DNA from: Streptomyces sp. SAI-127
Lineage (GTDB): Bacteria > Actinomycetota > Actinomycetes > Streptomycetales > Streptomycetaceae
Direction of reading: 5' to 3'
Assembly (NCBI RefSeq): GCF_029894425.1
Contig: NZ_JARXYJ010000001.1
Span: 4,216,001-4,280,000, forward strand
DNA: 64,000 nucleotides
The translations under genes and the position numbers were made by a program. Positions 46,226-56,602 of the stretch are shown here, in pieces. The stretch's first letter is position 1, and each line of letters opens with the position of its first letter. The notes under the pieces are model-generated. The model saw nothing but the letters and a program-made list of their open reading frames with translations. It made no database searches and was not told where the DNA came from.

Positions 46226-47089
46226 TCAGCCGCACTCCGTGTCCGCCGGGCAGAAGGAGGCCAGTGCCCTGGTGAGAGGCTCGCGCACCAGGGCGGGCGC
46301 GAGGGCGGCGGGGCCGGAGGCGCGGATCGCGTAGAGCCTCCCGTCGGCGGACCGGAAACGGTGGTCGACGACCTGGCGGGTGCCGAGCTCCGTGTCGTCG
46401 TAGCGGTAGGCGAGCTCGGCCCAGGCGGTGCCGGAGGCCCGGTCGAGGACCTGGTAGCCGGGCAGGCGCGAGAAACCGTAGCCGGGGTCGTTCTCGGCCA
46501 GGCCGAGGGACTGGGCCGGGGTGTCCTCCGCGAGCCGGAAGACCTGGAGCCGGCGGCCGTCGGCGGGGGCGTCGTAGACGACGACCGGAGCGGACTGCCC
46601 CTGCTTCTCGGTGCGGGTCCAGCCCCGGGGAACGTCGACGGTGTAGCCGACGGGATCCTGGACCCGGCGGTACCCCGAGGCGGTGGAGACGGAAGGCGAC
46701 GGGGACGGCGTGGCCGTGACGCCCTGGGCCGGACCGGCGCCCCGCCCGGAACCGGATCCGAGGGAGGTGTCGCGGATGAGCCACCAGACACCGACCCCGA
46801 CCGAGACCCCGACCAGGACGGCCACCGCGAGGGCGGCGAGCACCCGTCGGACCCGGTGGGGCGCGTGCGGGGGACCCGCGGGAGCCTGCGCCACCGGTGG
46901 CCAGGGCGGGGTGGGGGAAGCCGGTGTCCCGGCCGTCGCCCAGGGAGGCGCGAGCGAGGTGTGCGTCTGGGCGGACGCCCACGGCGGGGCGGTCCCCGTG
47001 TCCCCCGAGCTCCAGGCCGCGCGGCCCCTCTCCTCGCTCGGTTCGTGTTCCGCTCCGGAACCGGAGCTGTAGCCGTTCCAGCCGTTCAT
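46226..47089 (-). CDS. Single-span membrane protein, unknown function (paralogue of 41716-42945)
   Basis: 287 residues. A Trp/Pro/Ser-rich cytoplasmic N-terminus (about 1-80), one helix (VLAALAVAVLVGVSVGVGVWW), a short Ser/Pro linker and an outer domain starting GYRRVQDPVGYTVDVPRGW and ending ASFCPADTECG. It shares this layout and outer-domain motifs (RRLQVF, ADGRLYAIRA) with the protein at 41716. Converges on the HTH-GNAT gene with a 45-bp gap. Confidence 0.75.
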   Translation of the reverse strand: MNGWNGYSSGSGAEHEPSEERGRAAWSSGDTGTAPPWASAQTHTSLAPPWATAGTPASPTPPWPPVAQAPAGPPHAPHRVRRVLAALAVAVLVGVSVGVGVWWLIRDTSLGSGSGRGAGPAQGVTATPSPSPSVSTASGYRRVQDPVGYTVDVPRGWTRTEKQGQSAPVVVYDAPADGRRLQVFRLAEDTPAQSLGLAENDPGYGFSRLPGYQVLDRASGTAWAELAYRYDDTELGTRQVVDHRFRSADGRLYAIRASGPAALAPALVREPLTRALASFCPADTECG

Positions 47090-47147
47090 CGCGAACCCCC
47101 CGCATCACCCCACCGGGTACTGCTCAGACCGTAGGGCGAAAAACGGC

Positions 47148-47187
47148 CACGGGCCCTGTTCCGGATGGAACCGGAACAGGGCCCGTG
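47148..47187 (-). terminator. Strong intrinsic terminator of mdh
   Basis: CACGGGCCCTGTTCCGG (47148-47164) pairs perfectly with its reverse complement at 47171-47187 around a 6-nt loop. In mdh orientation the 17-bp stem is followed by GCCGTTTTTC, giving a genuine T-run. Confidence 0.9.
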
Positions 47188-47216
47188 CAGGCTCGTGACA
47201 GAGCCGTCGAGAAGAC

Positions 47217-48540
<1,324 letters not shown>

Positions 48541-49743
48541 TCAGTCGGTGCACCCCGACTGCCCGGAAGCCAGCGTCACGCAGGCCTTCGCCCCACCGGC
48601 GTCCTTCACCGCCACCATCGGCGTATAGGCGATCGTGTCCCCGGCCTCGGTGATGTTCCCGCTCTGCTCGGTCGCCTTCCCCGCGGTCACCTCGACCTTG
48701 TCCCCCTGCCCGGCCTGGGTGACCCTCCCCCAGGCCGCGCCACAGGTCTCGCTGTACCGCACCTCGACCACGGTCGCGCCCACCGTCGCGGTCTTGGCGG
48801 TCGTCACGAGATTCCCACTGCACCCCATGGCCTCGGCGTCCTTGCCGGTGCACCCCGCACCACTGCACTTCACCCCGGCGGGCAGCGAGACGGACGCGCT
48901 GGCGGACGGCGACGACGACTTGCCGGCCCCCGCGTTCTTCTTGTCGCCGCCCCCGTCGGTCAGGAAGAACACGGCGGCGACCACGACCAGCACCCCGACG
49001 ACCCCCGAGAGGAACATCGTCAGCCGCCGCTTCCCCCCACCGGAGCCACCGGACTCGGCGGACCCACCGGCGCCACCGGAGGAGCCGTTCGCGGGCCGCG
49101 CGTCCTGCGGCTCGTCGTACGGCCCGGGCGCCTCCGGCGTCCACCCCGCACCGCCGGCGGGGACGGGCGCCGCCGCGGCCGTACGCCCAGAAGAGGGCTG
49201 CGAGGGCCCCTGATATCCGGCCACGCCCCAGGAGTTCCCGCCCGAGGAGCCCTGCCGTGTCTCGACGCTGTCGGCTTCCGCCGCCGTCGGCTGCGGCGGC
49301 ACCGTAGGGGAGACTCCCGCAGGTCCCGCCACTCCCGGCGTCGCCGTCGCGCTGCTGCTCCTGCGGGCCGTCTTGCTGCCCTTGGCGCTGGCGGGCGGCG
49401 CCCCGAACTCGCCGAGCGCGGCTCGCGCCTGGGAGATCCGGATGGCCTCCATGGTCATGTCGTGGCGCATCTCCGAACGGCTCCAGGCCCGTTCGGCGAG
49501 CTCCCACATCGTCGTCAGGTGAATGGGATTGGTGCCGGTGACCTCGGCCAGGGCGACGATCGCGCCCTTCGGCGCGAGCAGCCGGCCGTTGAGATACCGC
49601 TCCCAGGACGTCTTGCTGTAACCCGTGCGGTCGGCGACGGCCGCGATGCTCAGGCCGCTGCGGTCCACGAGCCGCCGCAACTGGCTCGCGAACTCTCTGA
49701 CCTGCGGATCCAGTTCATCCGGCAAAGCCCTCCAGCGAGGCAT
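48541..49743 (-). CDS. XRE-family HTH regulator with membrane helix and DUF2690 domain
   Basis: 400 residues. The N-terminal XRE helix-turn-helix (about 10-85) has IAAVADRTGYSKTSWERYLNG. A Ser/Gly/Pro-rich linker and a helix (MFLSGVVGVLVVVAAVFFL) follow, then an extracytoplasmic DUF2690 domain with paired cysteines (CSGAGCTGKDAEAMGC and CVTLASGQSGC). A DNA-binding domain tethered to the membrane with an outer domain suggests direct signal transduction. The HTH is clearly paralogous to the next gene's. Confidence 0.85.
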   Translation of the reverse strand: MPRWRALPDELDPQVREFASQLRRLVDRSGLSIAAVADRTGYSKTSWERYLNGRLLAPKGAIVALAEVTGTNPIHLTTMWELAERAWSRSEMRHDMTMEAIRISQARAALGEFGAPPASAKGSKTARRSSSATATPGVAGPAGVSPTVPPQPTAAEADSVETRQGSSGGNSWGVAGYQGPSQPSSGRTAAAAPVPAGGAGWTPEAPGPYDEPQDARPANGSSGGAGGSAESGGSGGGKRRLTMFLSGVVGVLVVVAAVFFLTDGGGDKKNAGAGKSSSPSASASVSLPAGVKCSGAGCTGKDAEAMGCSGNLVTTAKTATVGATVVEVRYSETCGAAWGRVTQAGQGDKVEVTAGKATEQSGNITEAGDTIAYTPMVAVKDAGGAKACVTLASGQSGCTD

Positions 49744-49976
49744 TGCTCCCCCTCTTTCCCCCGGTCGGTGCTGGTTGTTCCCCGCTCCCCCGTGCCCCCC
49801 ACGGGAGTGCGTCCGCCAAGGATCTCAGCTCCCGGCGTGGAGACGCACGGGGGCGTCGGCAAGTTCGACACATTAGCTCCGCTGTCGAACGGTTCTGTGT
49901 CAAATGCGCGAAGTTGTCAATACATCGTCACAGGAGGAACACACCGGTAATAACGCCCGCCACGGGAGTTCCCGGC

Positions 49977-50435
49977 TCACCCGGACACCACGGCACCGGC
50001 CACCCCGGCCAACAGCAGGAGGACAAGCAGAAGTACGGCGAAAAGCAACAAGCGGTTCATTCCGCGGGCGCCCTCTTCGGGGCGCTCGTCCCACCAGGGC
50101 AGGGTCGGGTCGTCCTCGTACTCCTCGCCCCTGGCGGTGGGTGCGGGCGCCGCCGCCGGGCGGGGCCAGGCCTGGACCGCCAGTTCCCAGCGCACACCGA
50201 AGCGGTCGGTGTCGGCGGTGTCGAGACCCGCGATCCGGCACAGGGCGGCGACGGCCTGACGGGGTGGCGGCTGGGTGGCGTTGAGATAGCGGTGCCAGGA
50301 GGACTTGCTGTACGCGGTGCGGGCGCCGAGCGCGACCAGGCTGAGCCCCGTGCGGTCCTTGAGCTGTCTGAGCTGCTCCACGAAGTGCCGTACCTCCGGC
50401 GGCAGATCGTCGGGCAGCGCCTGCCAGCCACTCAT
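49977..50435 (-). CDS. XRE-family HTH protein with C-terminal membrane helix
   Basis: 152 residues. The N-terminal XRE domain (LPPEVRHFVEQLRQLKDRTG, then YSKSSWHRYLN) parallels the larger neighbour, including the WELA...AW stretch. An acidic linker leads to a C-terminal helix (LLLFAVLLLVLLLLAGVAGAV) with no outer domain. ATG has GGAGGTG upstream. It may interact with the larger paralogue or share targets. Confidence 0.8.
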   Translation of the reverse strand: MSGWQALPDDLPPEVRHFVEQLRQLKDRTGLSLVALGARTAYSKSSWHRYLNATQPPPRQAVAALCRIAGLDTADTDRFGVRWELAVQAWPRPAAAPAPTARGEEYEDDPTLPWWDERPEEGARGMNRLLLFAVLLLVLLLLAGVAGAVVSG

Positions 50436-50617
50436 CGCCCACCTCCACGGCGTCCTCACCTGCTTCCAGGCAATTGACGACGTCAGAGGCCTGATCGGTT
50501 CCTGGTCCGGGGGCGGTTGTGGCTGGTCGCGCACACCGTGCCGGAACGGTCACGGCTGTGCCACAGCAAACTGACAGCCGTTGAACAGGCAGTTCGCGGC
50601 ACGGGAGGCTGAGCCGT

Positions 50618-50661
50618 GACGGCGGTCCGTCCCTCATCGGGGGTGGGGGCGGACCGCCGTC
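50618..50661 (-). terminator. Hairpin terminator downstream of the DUF3017 gene
   Basis: GACGGCGGTCCG (50618-50629) pairs with CGGACCGCCGTC (50650-50661), lying 16 bp past the DUF3017 gene stop. Confidence 0.65.
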
Positions 50662-50677
50662 CCGTGCCTGCTTCGGG

Positions 50678-51868
50678 TCAGTTGCTGCTGACCGTGAAGT
50701 GCAGGGTGTCCTTGAGGAAGGGGATCACCAGCCACGGGTTCGGCTGCACCATCATCGCCAGCAGGACGATCGCGGTGCCGAGCACGCCGTAGGTGGCGAT
50801 GTCGGTGAAGCGGGAGCGCACGGCGAGCATGCCGACGTCCGGCAGCAGCCAGCGCAGCACGGCGCCGGCGAGCAGGGCGAGGCCGATGAGCAGCGTGCCG
50901 TAGCGGAACTGGTCGAGGGCGGTCAGCAGCAGCCCGAGCCCCACCGTGGCCAGCACGGCGAGCACCGGCCACTGCCGGGCGGGCGCCGGAGCGTCCCGCG
51001 GCGCGGCCCGGCCACCGCCCTCGGGCCGCGCGGTGTCCCTGGTGAACAGCGGAAACCGCCGGGTCGCCCGTCGGGGCCGCCCGTCCACATCGGGCGCACT
51101 GATCGCGTCCCGCACGACGACTTCGGCCTGCGACTCGGGATCCGACGCCTTGTCCGACTCGCCGTCGAGGCCGTCCGAGGTCCCAGCGGGGGGATCCGCG
51201 GCAACCGTGGTACCGGGCTCGCGGGCCTCCCCCGCCTCGGCGGTCGTGGCTCCGGGTTCACGGACCTTCCCCGCCTCGGCGGCTCTGGCATCCGACATAC
51301 GGAGCTCCCCTGTCTCGGCCGCCCTGGCACCCGGTTTCCGGGACGCGCCCGATCCGGCCGACGCCCCGCCCTGATCCTGAGAGCCCCGCGCCGCGGTCGC
51401 CCTCGTACCGGGTGTCCGGGCCGCCCGCTCGCCGACCGTCCGCTTCTCGGCCCCGGGCACCTCGGCCACCGACTCCTGGGGCCCGACGCCGGCCGCACCA
51501 GCCTTCCGATGCCCTTGCGCCTCGGCCACCGACTCCTGGGGCCCGACGCCGTCCACACCCGCCTCCCGCGACCCGCCTGCCCCGGCCGACTCCGCGCCCG
51601 CCTCCCGGGAGCCCCTCGTCCCGGCTCCCCGCTTCTCGGCCCCGGGCGCCCCGGCCACCGACTCCTGGGGCCCGACGTCGGCCGCACCCGCCTTCCGATG
51701 CCCTTGCGCCTCAGCGGCATCCGCTCCCGCCGCCCGCGACCCGCCTGCCCCGGCCGACTCCGCGCCCGCCATCCGCGACCCGCCTGCCCCGGCCGACTCC
51801 GCGCCCGCCTCCCGGGAGCCCCTCGTCCCGGCTCCCCGCTTCTCGGGGCCCCGTGCCTCAGCCGACAC
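50678..51868 (-). CDS. DUF3017 membrane protein with repeat-expanded N-terminus
   Basis: 396 residues. The C-terminal part (about 280-390) is the DUF3017 domain with three hydrophobic helices, including [20 protein letters not shown] and [11 protein letters not shown], commonly found next to folD in actinobacteria. The first 230 or so residues are low-complexity repeats ([19 protein letters not shown] type, [18 protein letters not shown]). Family members I know of are much shorter, so this is an expansion; a later start is possible. It overlaps the folD end by 11 bp. Function unknown. Confidence 0.7.
   Translation of the reverse strand: MSAEARGPEKRGAGTRGSREAGAESAGAGGSRMAGAESAGAGGSRAAGADAAEAQGHRKAGAADVGPQESVAGAPGAEKRGAGTRGSREAGAESAGAGGSREAGVDGVGPQESVAEAQGHRKAGAAGVGPQESVAEVPGAEKRTVGERAARTPGTRATAARGSQDQGGASAGSGASRKPGARAAETGELRMSDARAAEAGKVREPGATTAEAGEAREPGTTVAADPPAGTSDGLDGESDKASDPESQAEVVVRDAISAPDVDGRPRRATRRFPLFTRDTARPEGGGRAAPRDAPAPARQWPVLAVLATVGLGLLLTALDQFRYGTLLIGLALLAGAVLRWLLPDVGMLAVRSRFTDIATYGVLGTAIVLLAMMVQPNPWLVIPFLKDTLHFTVSSN
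51300..51850. repeat. Degenerate tandem repeat block inside the DUF3017 gene
   Basis: A near-identical stretch of about 80 bp occurs near 51563-51642 and again near 51768-51847. A shorter unit with GGCCACCGACTCCTGGGGCC recurs three times (about 51464, 51524 and 51653). The units are in frame and translate to the Gly/Ala/Arg repeats. Confidence 0.75.
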
Positions 51869-52712
51869 TGCGCTCCGCCGCCTCGACCACGTTGACGAGC
51901 AGCTGGGCGCGGGTCATCGGGCCGACGCCGCCGGGGTTCGGGGAGATGAAGCCGGCGACTTCGGCGACGCCGGGGTGGACGTCGCCGACGATCCTGCCCT
52001 CGGCGTTGCGGGAGACGCCGACGTCGAGGACGGCGGCGCCCGGCTTCACGTCCTCGGGACGGATCAGGTGGGCGGAACCGGCGGCGGCGACGATGATGTC
52101 CGCGCGCTTGAGGTGGAAGGACAGATCACGGGTGCCGGTGTGGCACTGGGTCACCGTCGCGTTCTCACTGCGCCGGGTGAGCAGCAGCGGCATCGAGCGG
52201 CCGATCGTCACGCCACGGCCGACGACCACCACCTCCGCACCCTTGATCTCGACGCCGTACCGGCGCAACAGCGTCAGCACACCGTTCGGCGTGCACGGCA
52301 GCGGCGCCGGCTCGTTGAGGACCAGCCGCCCGAGGTTCATCGGGTGCAGCCCGTCCGCGTCCTTGTCCGGGTCCATGAGTTCGAGGATGCGGTTCTCGTC
52401 GATGCCCTTGGGCAGCGGCAGCTGGACGATGTAACCGGTGCAGCCCGGGTCGTCGTTCAGCTCGCGGACGACCGCCTCGATCTCCTCCTGCGTGGCCGTC
52501 TCGGGCAGTTCACGCTGGATGGAGGCGATGCCGACCTCCGCGCAGTCCCGGTGCTTGCCGGCGACGTACTTCTGGCTGCCGGGGTCGCTCCCGACGAGGA
52601 TCGTGCCGAGGCCGGGCGTGACGCCCTTCTCCTTCAGCGCCGCCACGCGGGCGGTCAGATCGGACTTGATCGCGGCTGCGGTGGCCTTGCCATCGAGAAT
52701 CTGGGCGGTCAT
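51858..52712 (-). CDS. folD: Bifunctional methylene-tetrahydrofolate dehydrogenase/cyclohydrolase
   Basis: 284 residues. Catalytic Lys/Tyr region is [12 protein letters not shown], the conserved PLP-x-H/G loop appears as [10 protein letters not shown], and NADP binding is at [17 protein letters not shown]. The C-terminal [14 protein letters not shown] is the family signature. It interconverts methylene-, methenyl- and 10-formyl-tetrahydrofolate, feeding purine synthesis (purH and purN lie 6 kb away) and serine hydroxymethyltransferase. Confidence 0.96.
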   Translation of the reverse strand: MTAQILDGKATAAAIKSDLTARVAALKEKGVTPGLGTILVGSDPGSQKYVAGKHRDCAEVGIASIQRELPETATQEEIEAVVRELNDDPGCTGYIVQLPLPKGIDENRILELMDPDKDADGLHPMNLGRLVLNEPAPLPCTPNGVLTLLRRYGVEIKGAEVVVVGRGVTIGRSMPLLLTRRSENATVTQCHTGTRDLSFHLKRADIIVAAAGSAHLIRPEDVKPGAAVLDVGVSRNAEGRIVGDVHPGVAEVAGFISPNPGGVGPMTRAQLLVNVVEAAERSVG

Positions 52713-52952
52713 GTCCCCATCCTCGCGGATGACCCGGCCCCGGTTCCAATCCGGGTTCCACGATTGCCCCGCTCAAGATCGGCGAGGTTGCACTTGCACA
52801 ACACATACCGAATGAGGCTGGACAACAACACACCTGCCTAGAACGATGTCTGGCGCAGTATCGCGGTTGATGTTCGGGGGGCAAACCGCTCAGACCGTGA
52901 TGTTCCTCCGCGCAGTCCGCATTGTCCCCAGCTTGGCCCACGGAGGATCATC

Positions 52953-53612
52953 ATGAGTTTCGGCTCGCCCAACAACCCTTACGAGAAGCCGCAGAACCCC
53001 CAGCAGCCGCCGCAGCAGCAGCCCGGTTACGGCTACCCCCAGCAGCAGCCGCCGCAGCAGCCCGGTTACGGCTACCCGCAGCAGCCGCCGCAGCAGGCCC
53101 CCCAGGGCGTACCGCCGCAGCAGGGATACCCCCAGCAGCCGGGCTACGGCTACCCGCAGGCTCCGCAGGTCCCGGCCTCCGCCTACGGCTACCCGCAGCA
53201 GCCGGGCTACGGCGCGCAGCCCCCGTACGCGAACTGGGGCCAGCGCTTCCTCGGCACCCTGGTCGACATGCTCGTGTTCGTGGTCCCGTACATCATCGTG
53301 GGCGTCGGAGCGGCCAACAAGACGGCGGCCCTGGTGATCATCGGCTACCTCGGCATCATCGGCATCGCGATCTGGCTGCTGATCATGGAGGGCCGTACCG
53401 GCCAGACGCTCGGCAAGAAGGCGCTCGGCATCCGCCTGGTGCGGGAGAGCGACGGGCAGCCCCTCGGCGTCGGCATGGCCTTCGTGCGCCGTCTCGCGCA
53501 CTTCCTGGACAGCCTCGCGTGCTACCTCGGCTGGCTGTGGCCGGCCTGGGACGCCAAGCGTCAGACCTTCGCCGACAAGGTCTGCTCGACCATCGTCATC
53601 CGTACGAACTGA
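52953..53612 (+). CDS. RDD-family membrane protein with Gln/Pro/Tyr-rich repeats
   Basis: 219 residues. The N-terminus (about 1-88) is a [12 protein letters not shown] repeat region rich in Gln, Pro, Gly and Tyr. The RDD domain follows with three helices (about 100-190) and blocks [32 protein letters not shown] and [19 protein letters not shown] precedes ATG. RDD proteins are poorly understood; some act in ion exchange. It precedes the FHA-kinase genes but is separated by a strong terminator. Confidence 0.85.
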   Translation: MSFGSPNNPYEKPQNPQQPPQQQPGYGYPQQQPPQQPGYGYPQQPPQQAPQGVPPQQGYPQQPGYGYPQAPQVPASAYGYPQQPGYGAQPPYANWGQRFLGTLVDMLVFVVPYIIVGVGAANKTAALVIIGYLGIIGIAIWLLIMEGRTGQTLGKKALGIRLVRESDGQPLGVGMAFVRRLAHFLDSLACYLGWLWPAWDAKRQTFADKVCSTIVIRTN

Positions 53613-53668
53613 GCACCGCTTCACCACAATCGGCGGCGGATCGCCACGTCGCCTTCTCGCCATACTTC

Positions 53669-53705
53669 CCCCGGGGCCGTGTCACGTCGTGACACGGCCC
53701 CGGGG
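53669..53705 (+). terminator. Strong hairpin terminator after the RDD gene
   Basis: CCCCGGGGCCGTGTCAC (53669-53685) pairs perfectly with its reverse complement at 53689-53705 around a GTC loop, giving a 17-bp GC-rich stem between the RDD and FHA genes. Confidence 0.8.
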
Positions 53706-53752
53706 CGTCACCCACCCTGGCTCGTAGACACGCGGGGACGGGGAGACGGACC

Positions 53753-54493
53753 GTGTACAGCATCATCGTGGTACCTCCGCCGACCACGGAGGACCGGACC
53801 ACACCACTGCAGCTGCGACTCGCCCCGGGCGAGCGGCTGACCTTCGGACGCAGCGCCGCCTGCGCGGTGCGGATCCCCCATGAGGGGGTGTCCCGAAGAG
53901 CCGGCGAGATCACCGCGCAGGGCGCGTTCTGGGCGCTGAGCAACCTGTCCGGGCGCCAGACGTACGTCGTGGAGAACCCGGAGGGCGCGGGCGAGCACAT
54001 CAAGGTCGGGCCGGGGCGCCTGGAGGCGCCGGTCCCCTTCGAGTTCTCGCGGATCGTGCTGCCGGCCGCGGGCGACCTGATCGCCATCGACGTGTGGGCG
54101 CCGCGCCACGACTATCTGCGCGCCGACGGCGACATCGAGGGGACGACCACCGCGCCCGCCTTCTCCGTCGACCGGACCAAGCGGTACTTCGCGGTCCTGG
54201 CCGCCCTGTGCGAGCCCCGGCTGCGCGGCGAACCGCATGCCCCGCTGCCCACCGTGGACCAGGTGGTCGAGCGGCTGCGCCCCAACTGGGCGGCGGCCTC
54301 CCGCACTTCGGTGCAGTGGAACATCGACTACCTGGCGGTGAAGCTGCGCCTGAAGCCCGGCCCGGAGGAGGCCGACCCGGGCCCGCGGCTGAACGGCAAG
54401 AAGGAGTCCCTGGTCTCCCTGGCGCTCCGCTTCGACCTGGTCCGCGAGGAGGACCTGGTGGTGCTGACGGGTTCCGGCGGGGCGGCCCGGTGA
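53753..54493 (+). CDS. FHA-domain protein
   Basis: 246 residues. The FHA domain (about 20-120) has GRSAACAVRIPHEGVSRRAGEI; the GRS and SR core is present, but the usual His after the second motif is replaced. The C-terminal half (about 150-245) has helices (PTVDQVVERLRPNWAAASR) resembling a winged-helix-like module and no membrane segment. FHA domains bind phosphothreonine, so the partner is probably the kinase encoded immediately downstream, whose GTG start overlaps this stop. Confidence 0.85.
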   Translation: MYSIIVVPPPTTEDRTTPLQLRLAPGERLTFGRSAACAVRIPHEGVSRRAGEITAQGAFWALSNLSGRQTYVVENPEGAGEHIKVGPGRLEAPVPFEFSRIVLPAAGDLIAIDVWAPRHDYLRADGDIEGTTTAPAFSVDRTKRYFAVLAALCEPRLRGEPHAPLPTVDQVVERLRPNWAAASRTSVQWNIDYLAVKLRLKPGPEEADPGPRLNGKKESLVSLALRFDLVREEDLVVLTGSGGAAR

Positions 54494-56013
54494 CCGAGCC
54501 GTACGCCGTGCCGGTACCCCGGGGCTACCGGGTGGGCGGCTGGGAGGTACGCGAGCCGATCGCCACGGGCGCCTTCGGGAGCGTGTACGAGGGCCGGCGG
54601 CGGGACGGGCAGCCCGCGACGGCCGCCCTGAAGTTCCTGCCCACCGGCACCGGGACGCCCCGCCGGCTCACCCATCTGCGTGAACTCGTGGAGCGCGAGG
54701 TGCGGTTGTACCGCAGCCTCAGGCGCCCCCGTCTGATCCGGATGTACGACACCCTCGTCGTCGACGACCCCGAGCGCCCGGAGTTGGACGGCGCCACCGT
54801 CCTCGTACTGGAGAAGGCGCAGACCTCCCTGTCGGCCCTGCTGGCCACCCGGCCCCGCCCGCCGTCCGGCCCCGCCCTGCTCGCCCAGATCTGCGAGGGA
54901 CTGGCCCAGCTGCACCGCGCGAACTGGGTGCACGGCGATCTGAAGCCCGCCAACGTCCTGCTGATGGACAACGGTTCGGCCCGGCTCGCCGACTTCAACA
55001 TGGCCGCGGAGCTGGAGGGCACCCACGCCTACACCCCCGCCTTCTCCACACCCGACTACACCCCGCCGGAACTCCTCTGGGCGGAGATCGGCGAACGCGG
55101 CCGCCGGATCCGCCCCTCCGCCGACATCTGGGCCTTCGGCGTCCTCGCGCACCTGGTCCTCACCGACACCTTCCCGCTGCCCGGCGGCACCCCGACGGCG
55201 CGCCGGGACGCGGCCGCCGCCTACGCCCGCGGCACCGACGAACTGCGGCTGTCCCCCGAACTCCCCGACGACTGGCGGGAGATCATCCACGACTGCCTCA
55301 CCCGCACGCACGCCGAACGCGTCACCGTCGAGCCGCTGTTGCGCCGCGTGGAGACGGCGGCCGGAACCGCCCGCTCGCCTCGCCCGTTCCTCGCGCGCCG
55401 CCTCCGTCGTACGACGATCACGGCGGCCGCGCTCGCCGCCGGCGCGCTGGCCGCGCTGGGTTACGGCATCAGCGACTGGACCTCCGGCGACAACGGCCCC
55501 ACCCGCGACGCCTCCGCACCGGCGACCTACGGCGCCGCCGAACTCCGTACGGACAAGGACGTCCCGGCCACCTACCGGGTACTGATCGTCGAGTCGGCGC
55601 ACGACTGCGCGCAGGAGAACGTCACCCCCGCCCTGATCGCCGCCATGCTGAAGACGGAGAGCAACTTCGACCCGGACCTCTCCGACCCTGCCGACGACGA
55701 GTACGGCATCGCCCGTTGGACCCCGAGGGTGCTGCGGTACTGGATGAACGCGGACGGCACGCCCGCCGACACCGTGCCCGAACCCCCCTTCCCGCCCGCC
55801 GAGTCCATCCCGGCGATGGCCCGTTACCTGTGCTGGATCGCGCCCCGCCTGGACGGGGGTCTGCCGGGCGACCGCCGGGTGCTGATCGCAGCGGGGTACC
55901 GGACCTCCTACGAGACGGTGAACAAAGCGGGCGGGGTCCCCGAGAAGTACCGCGGCTACGCGTCCCGGGTCGCACGCCACCTCAAGGAGTACACGCCGCC
56001 CGGCGCGAAGTGA
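54490..56013 (+). CDS. Membrane Ser/Thr protein kinase with extracellular lytic-transglycosylase-like domain
   Basis: 507 residues. The Hanks-type kinase (about 15-300) has a Gly loop ATGAFGSVYEG, Lys48, the catalytic loop HGDLKPANVLL with Asp150, and DFN (Asp168) in place of DFG. One membrane helix (TTITAAALAAGALAALGYG, about 310-330) leads to an outer domain (about 350-507) like SLT transglycosylases. Its catalytic-type Glu390 is in LKTESNFDPDLSDP, then YGIARW, but the family AYNAG motif reads AGYRT. So it probably binds peptidoglycan and may or may not cleave it. The GTG start overlaps the FHA stop. Confidence 0.87.
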   Translation: MTEPYAVPVPRGYRVGGWEVREPIATGAFGSVYEGRRRDGQPATAALKFLPTGTGTPRRLTHLRELVEREVRLYRSLRRPRLIRMYDTLVVDDPERPELDGATVLVLEKAQTSLSALLATRPRPPSGPALLAQICEGLAQLHRANWVHGDLKPANVLLMDNGSARLADFNMAAELEGTHAYTPAFSTPDYTPPELLWAEIGERGRRIRPSADIWAFGVLAHLVLTDTFPLPGGTPTARRDAAAAYARGTDELRLSPELPDDWREIIHDCLTRTHAERVTVEPLLRRVETAAGTARSPRPFLARRLRRTTITAAALAAGALAALGYGISDWTSGDNGPTRDASAPATYGAAELRTDKDVPATYRVLIVESAHDCAQENVTPALIAAMLKTESNFDPDLSDPADDEYGIARWTPRVLRYWMNADGTPADTVPEPPFPPAESIPAMARYLCWIAPRLDGGLPGDRRVLIAAGYRTSYETVNKAGGVPEKYRGYASRVARHLKEYTPPGAK

Positions 56014-56113
56014 CCCTGAGACTTCTCAGGTACCCGCGCGGGGGACGGACCGGCAGGGTGGGCGCATGCCGTTTAGGCGGCACCACCACCGAAGTTCACC
56101 TGGGGGTATCGAC

Positions 56114-56419
56114 GTGAACATCATCAAGCCCGCCGCCCTGCTGCTCGCGGCCGGGGCACTGGTCGCCGGCTCCGCGGCGGCCGCGTCCGCGGCCGTACCG
56201 GACTCGCGCGAGGGCACCGCACCGGACGGCACCCGCGTGACCGTCGTCACGGACGCCAACCGCGACTGGGCGGCCCCGGACGACCGGGACCTCGCCGCAC
56301 CGGACGGCACCCGGGTGACCGGCGGCTACCACCCGGACGGCACGCGGGTGACCGGCGGCTACCACAGCGACGGCACGCGCGTCACCGGCGTCCAGCCCGA
56401 CGGCACCCGGGTGACCTGA
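56114..56419 (+). CDS. Secreted protein with PDGTRVT repeats
   Basis: 101 residues from a GTG with GGGGG seven bases upstream. A signal peptide (about 1-31, ending AAAASAAVP) is followed by a small domain and five repeats of PDGTRVT, several spaced by GGYH. The protein ends exactly on a repeat. No cysteine or anchor is seen, so it is probably released or wall-bound. It sits between two Ser/Thr kinases with wall-related outer domains. Function unknown. Confidence 0.75.
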   Translation: MNIIKPAALLLAAGALVAGSAAAASAAVPDSREGTAPDGTRVTVVTDANRDWAAPDDRDLAAPDGTRVTGGYHPDGTRVTGGYHSDGTRVTGVQPDGTRVT

Positions 56420-56432
56420 CCCGGCGCGGACC

Positions 56433-56474
56433 GCGCGGTCTCCGGCCCCTTCGGGGGAGGGCCGGAGACCGCGC
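56433..56474 (+). terminator. Hairpin terminator after the PDGTRVT gene
   Basis: GCGCGGTCTCCGGCCC (56433-56448) pairs perfectly with its reverse complement at 56459-56474 around a 10-nt loop, 14 bp past the stop codon. Confidence 0.8.
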
Positions 56475-56602
56475 TCACGTATGCGCGGGCCGCGTTCCCC
56501 CCGTATCCCGGCACTCCCCCGCAGCGGGGCGCTAGCCTCTCCTCAGTCAACTGGCGTGACCTGAGTGCACGTTGAGGAAAGAAAAGGCAGGTCGGGGGGA
56601 CC

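Noticed and set aside
50946..51895. Long plus-strand Pro/Arg frames opposite the DUF3017 gene
   Set aside because: They are antisense shadows of the Gly/Ala repeat region; the minus-strand frame carries the DUF3017 helices.
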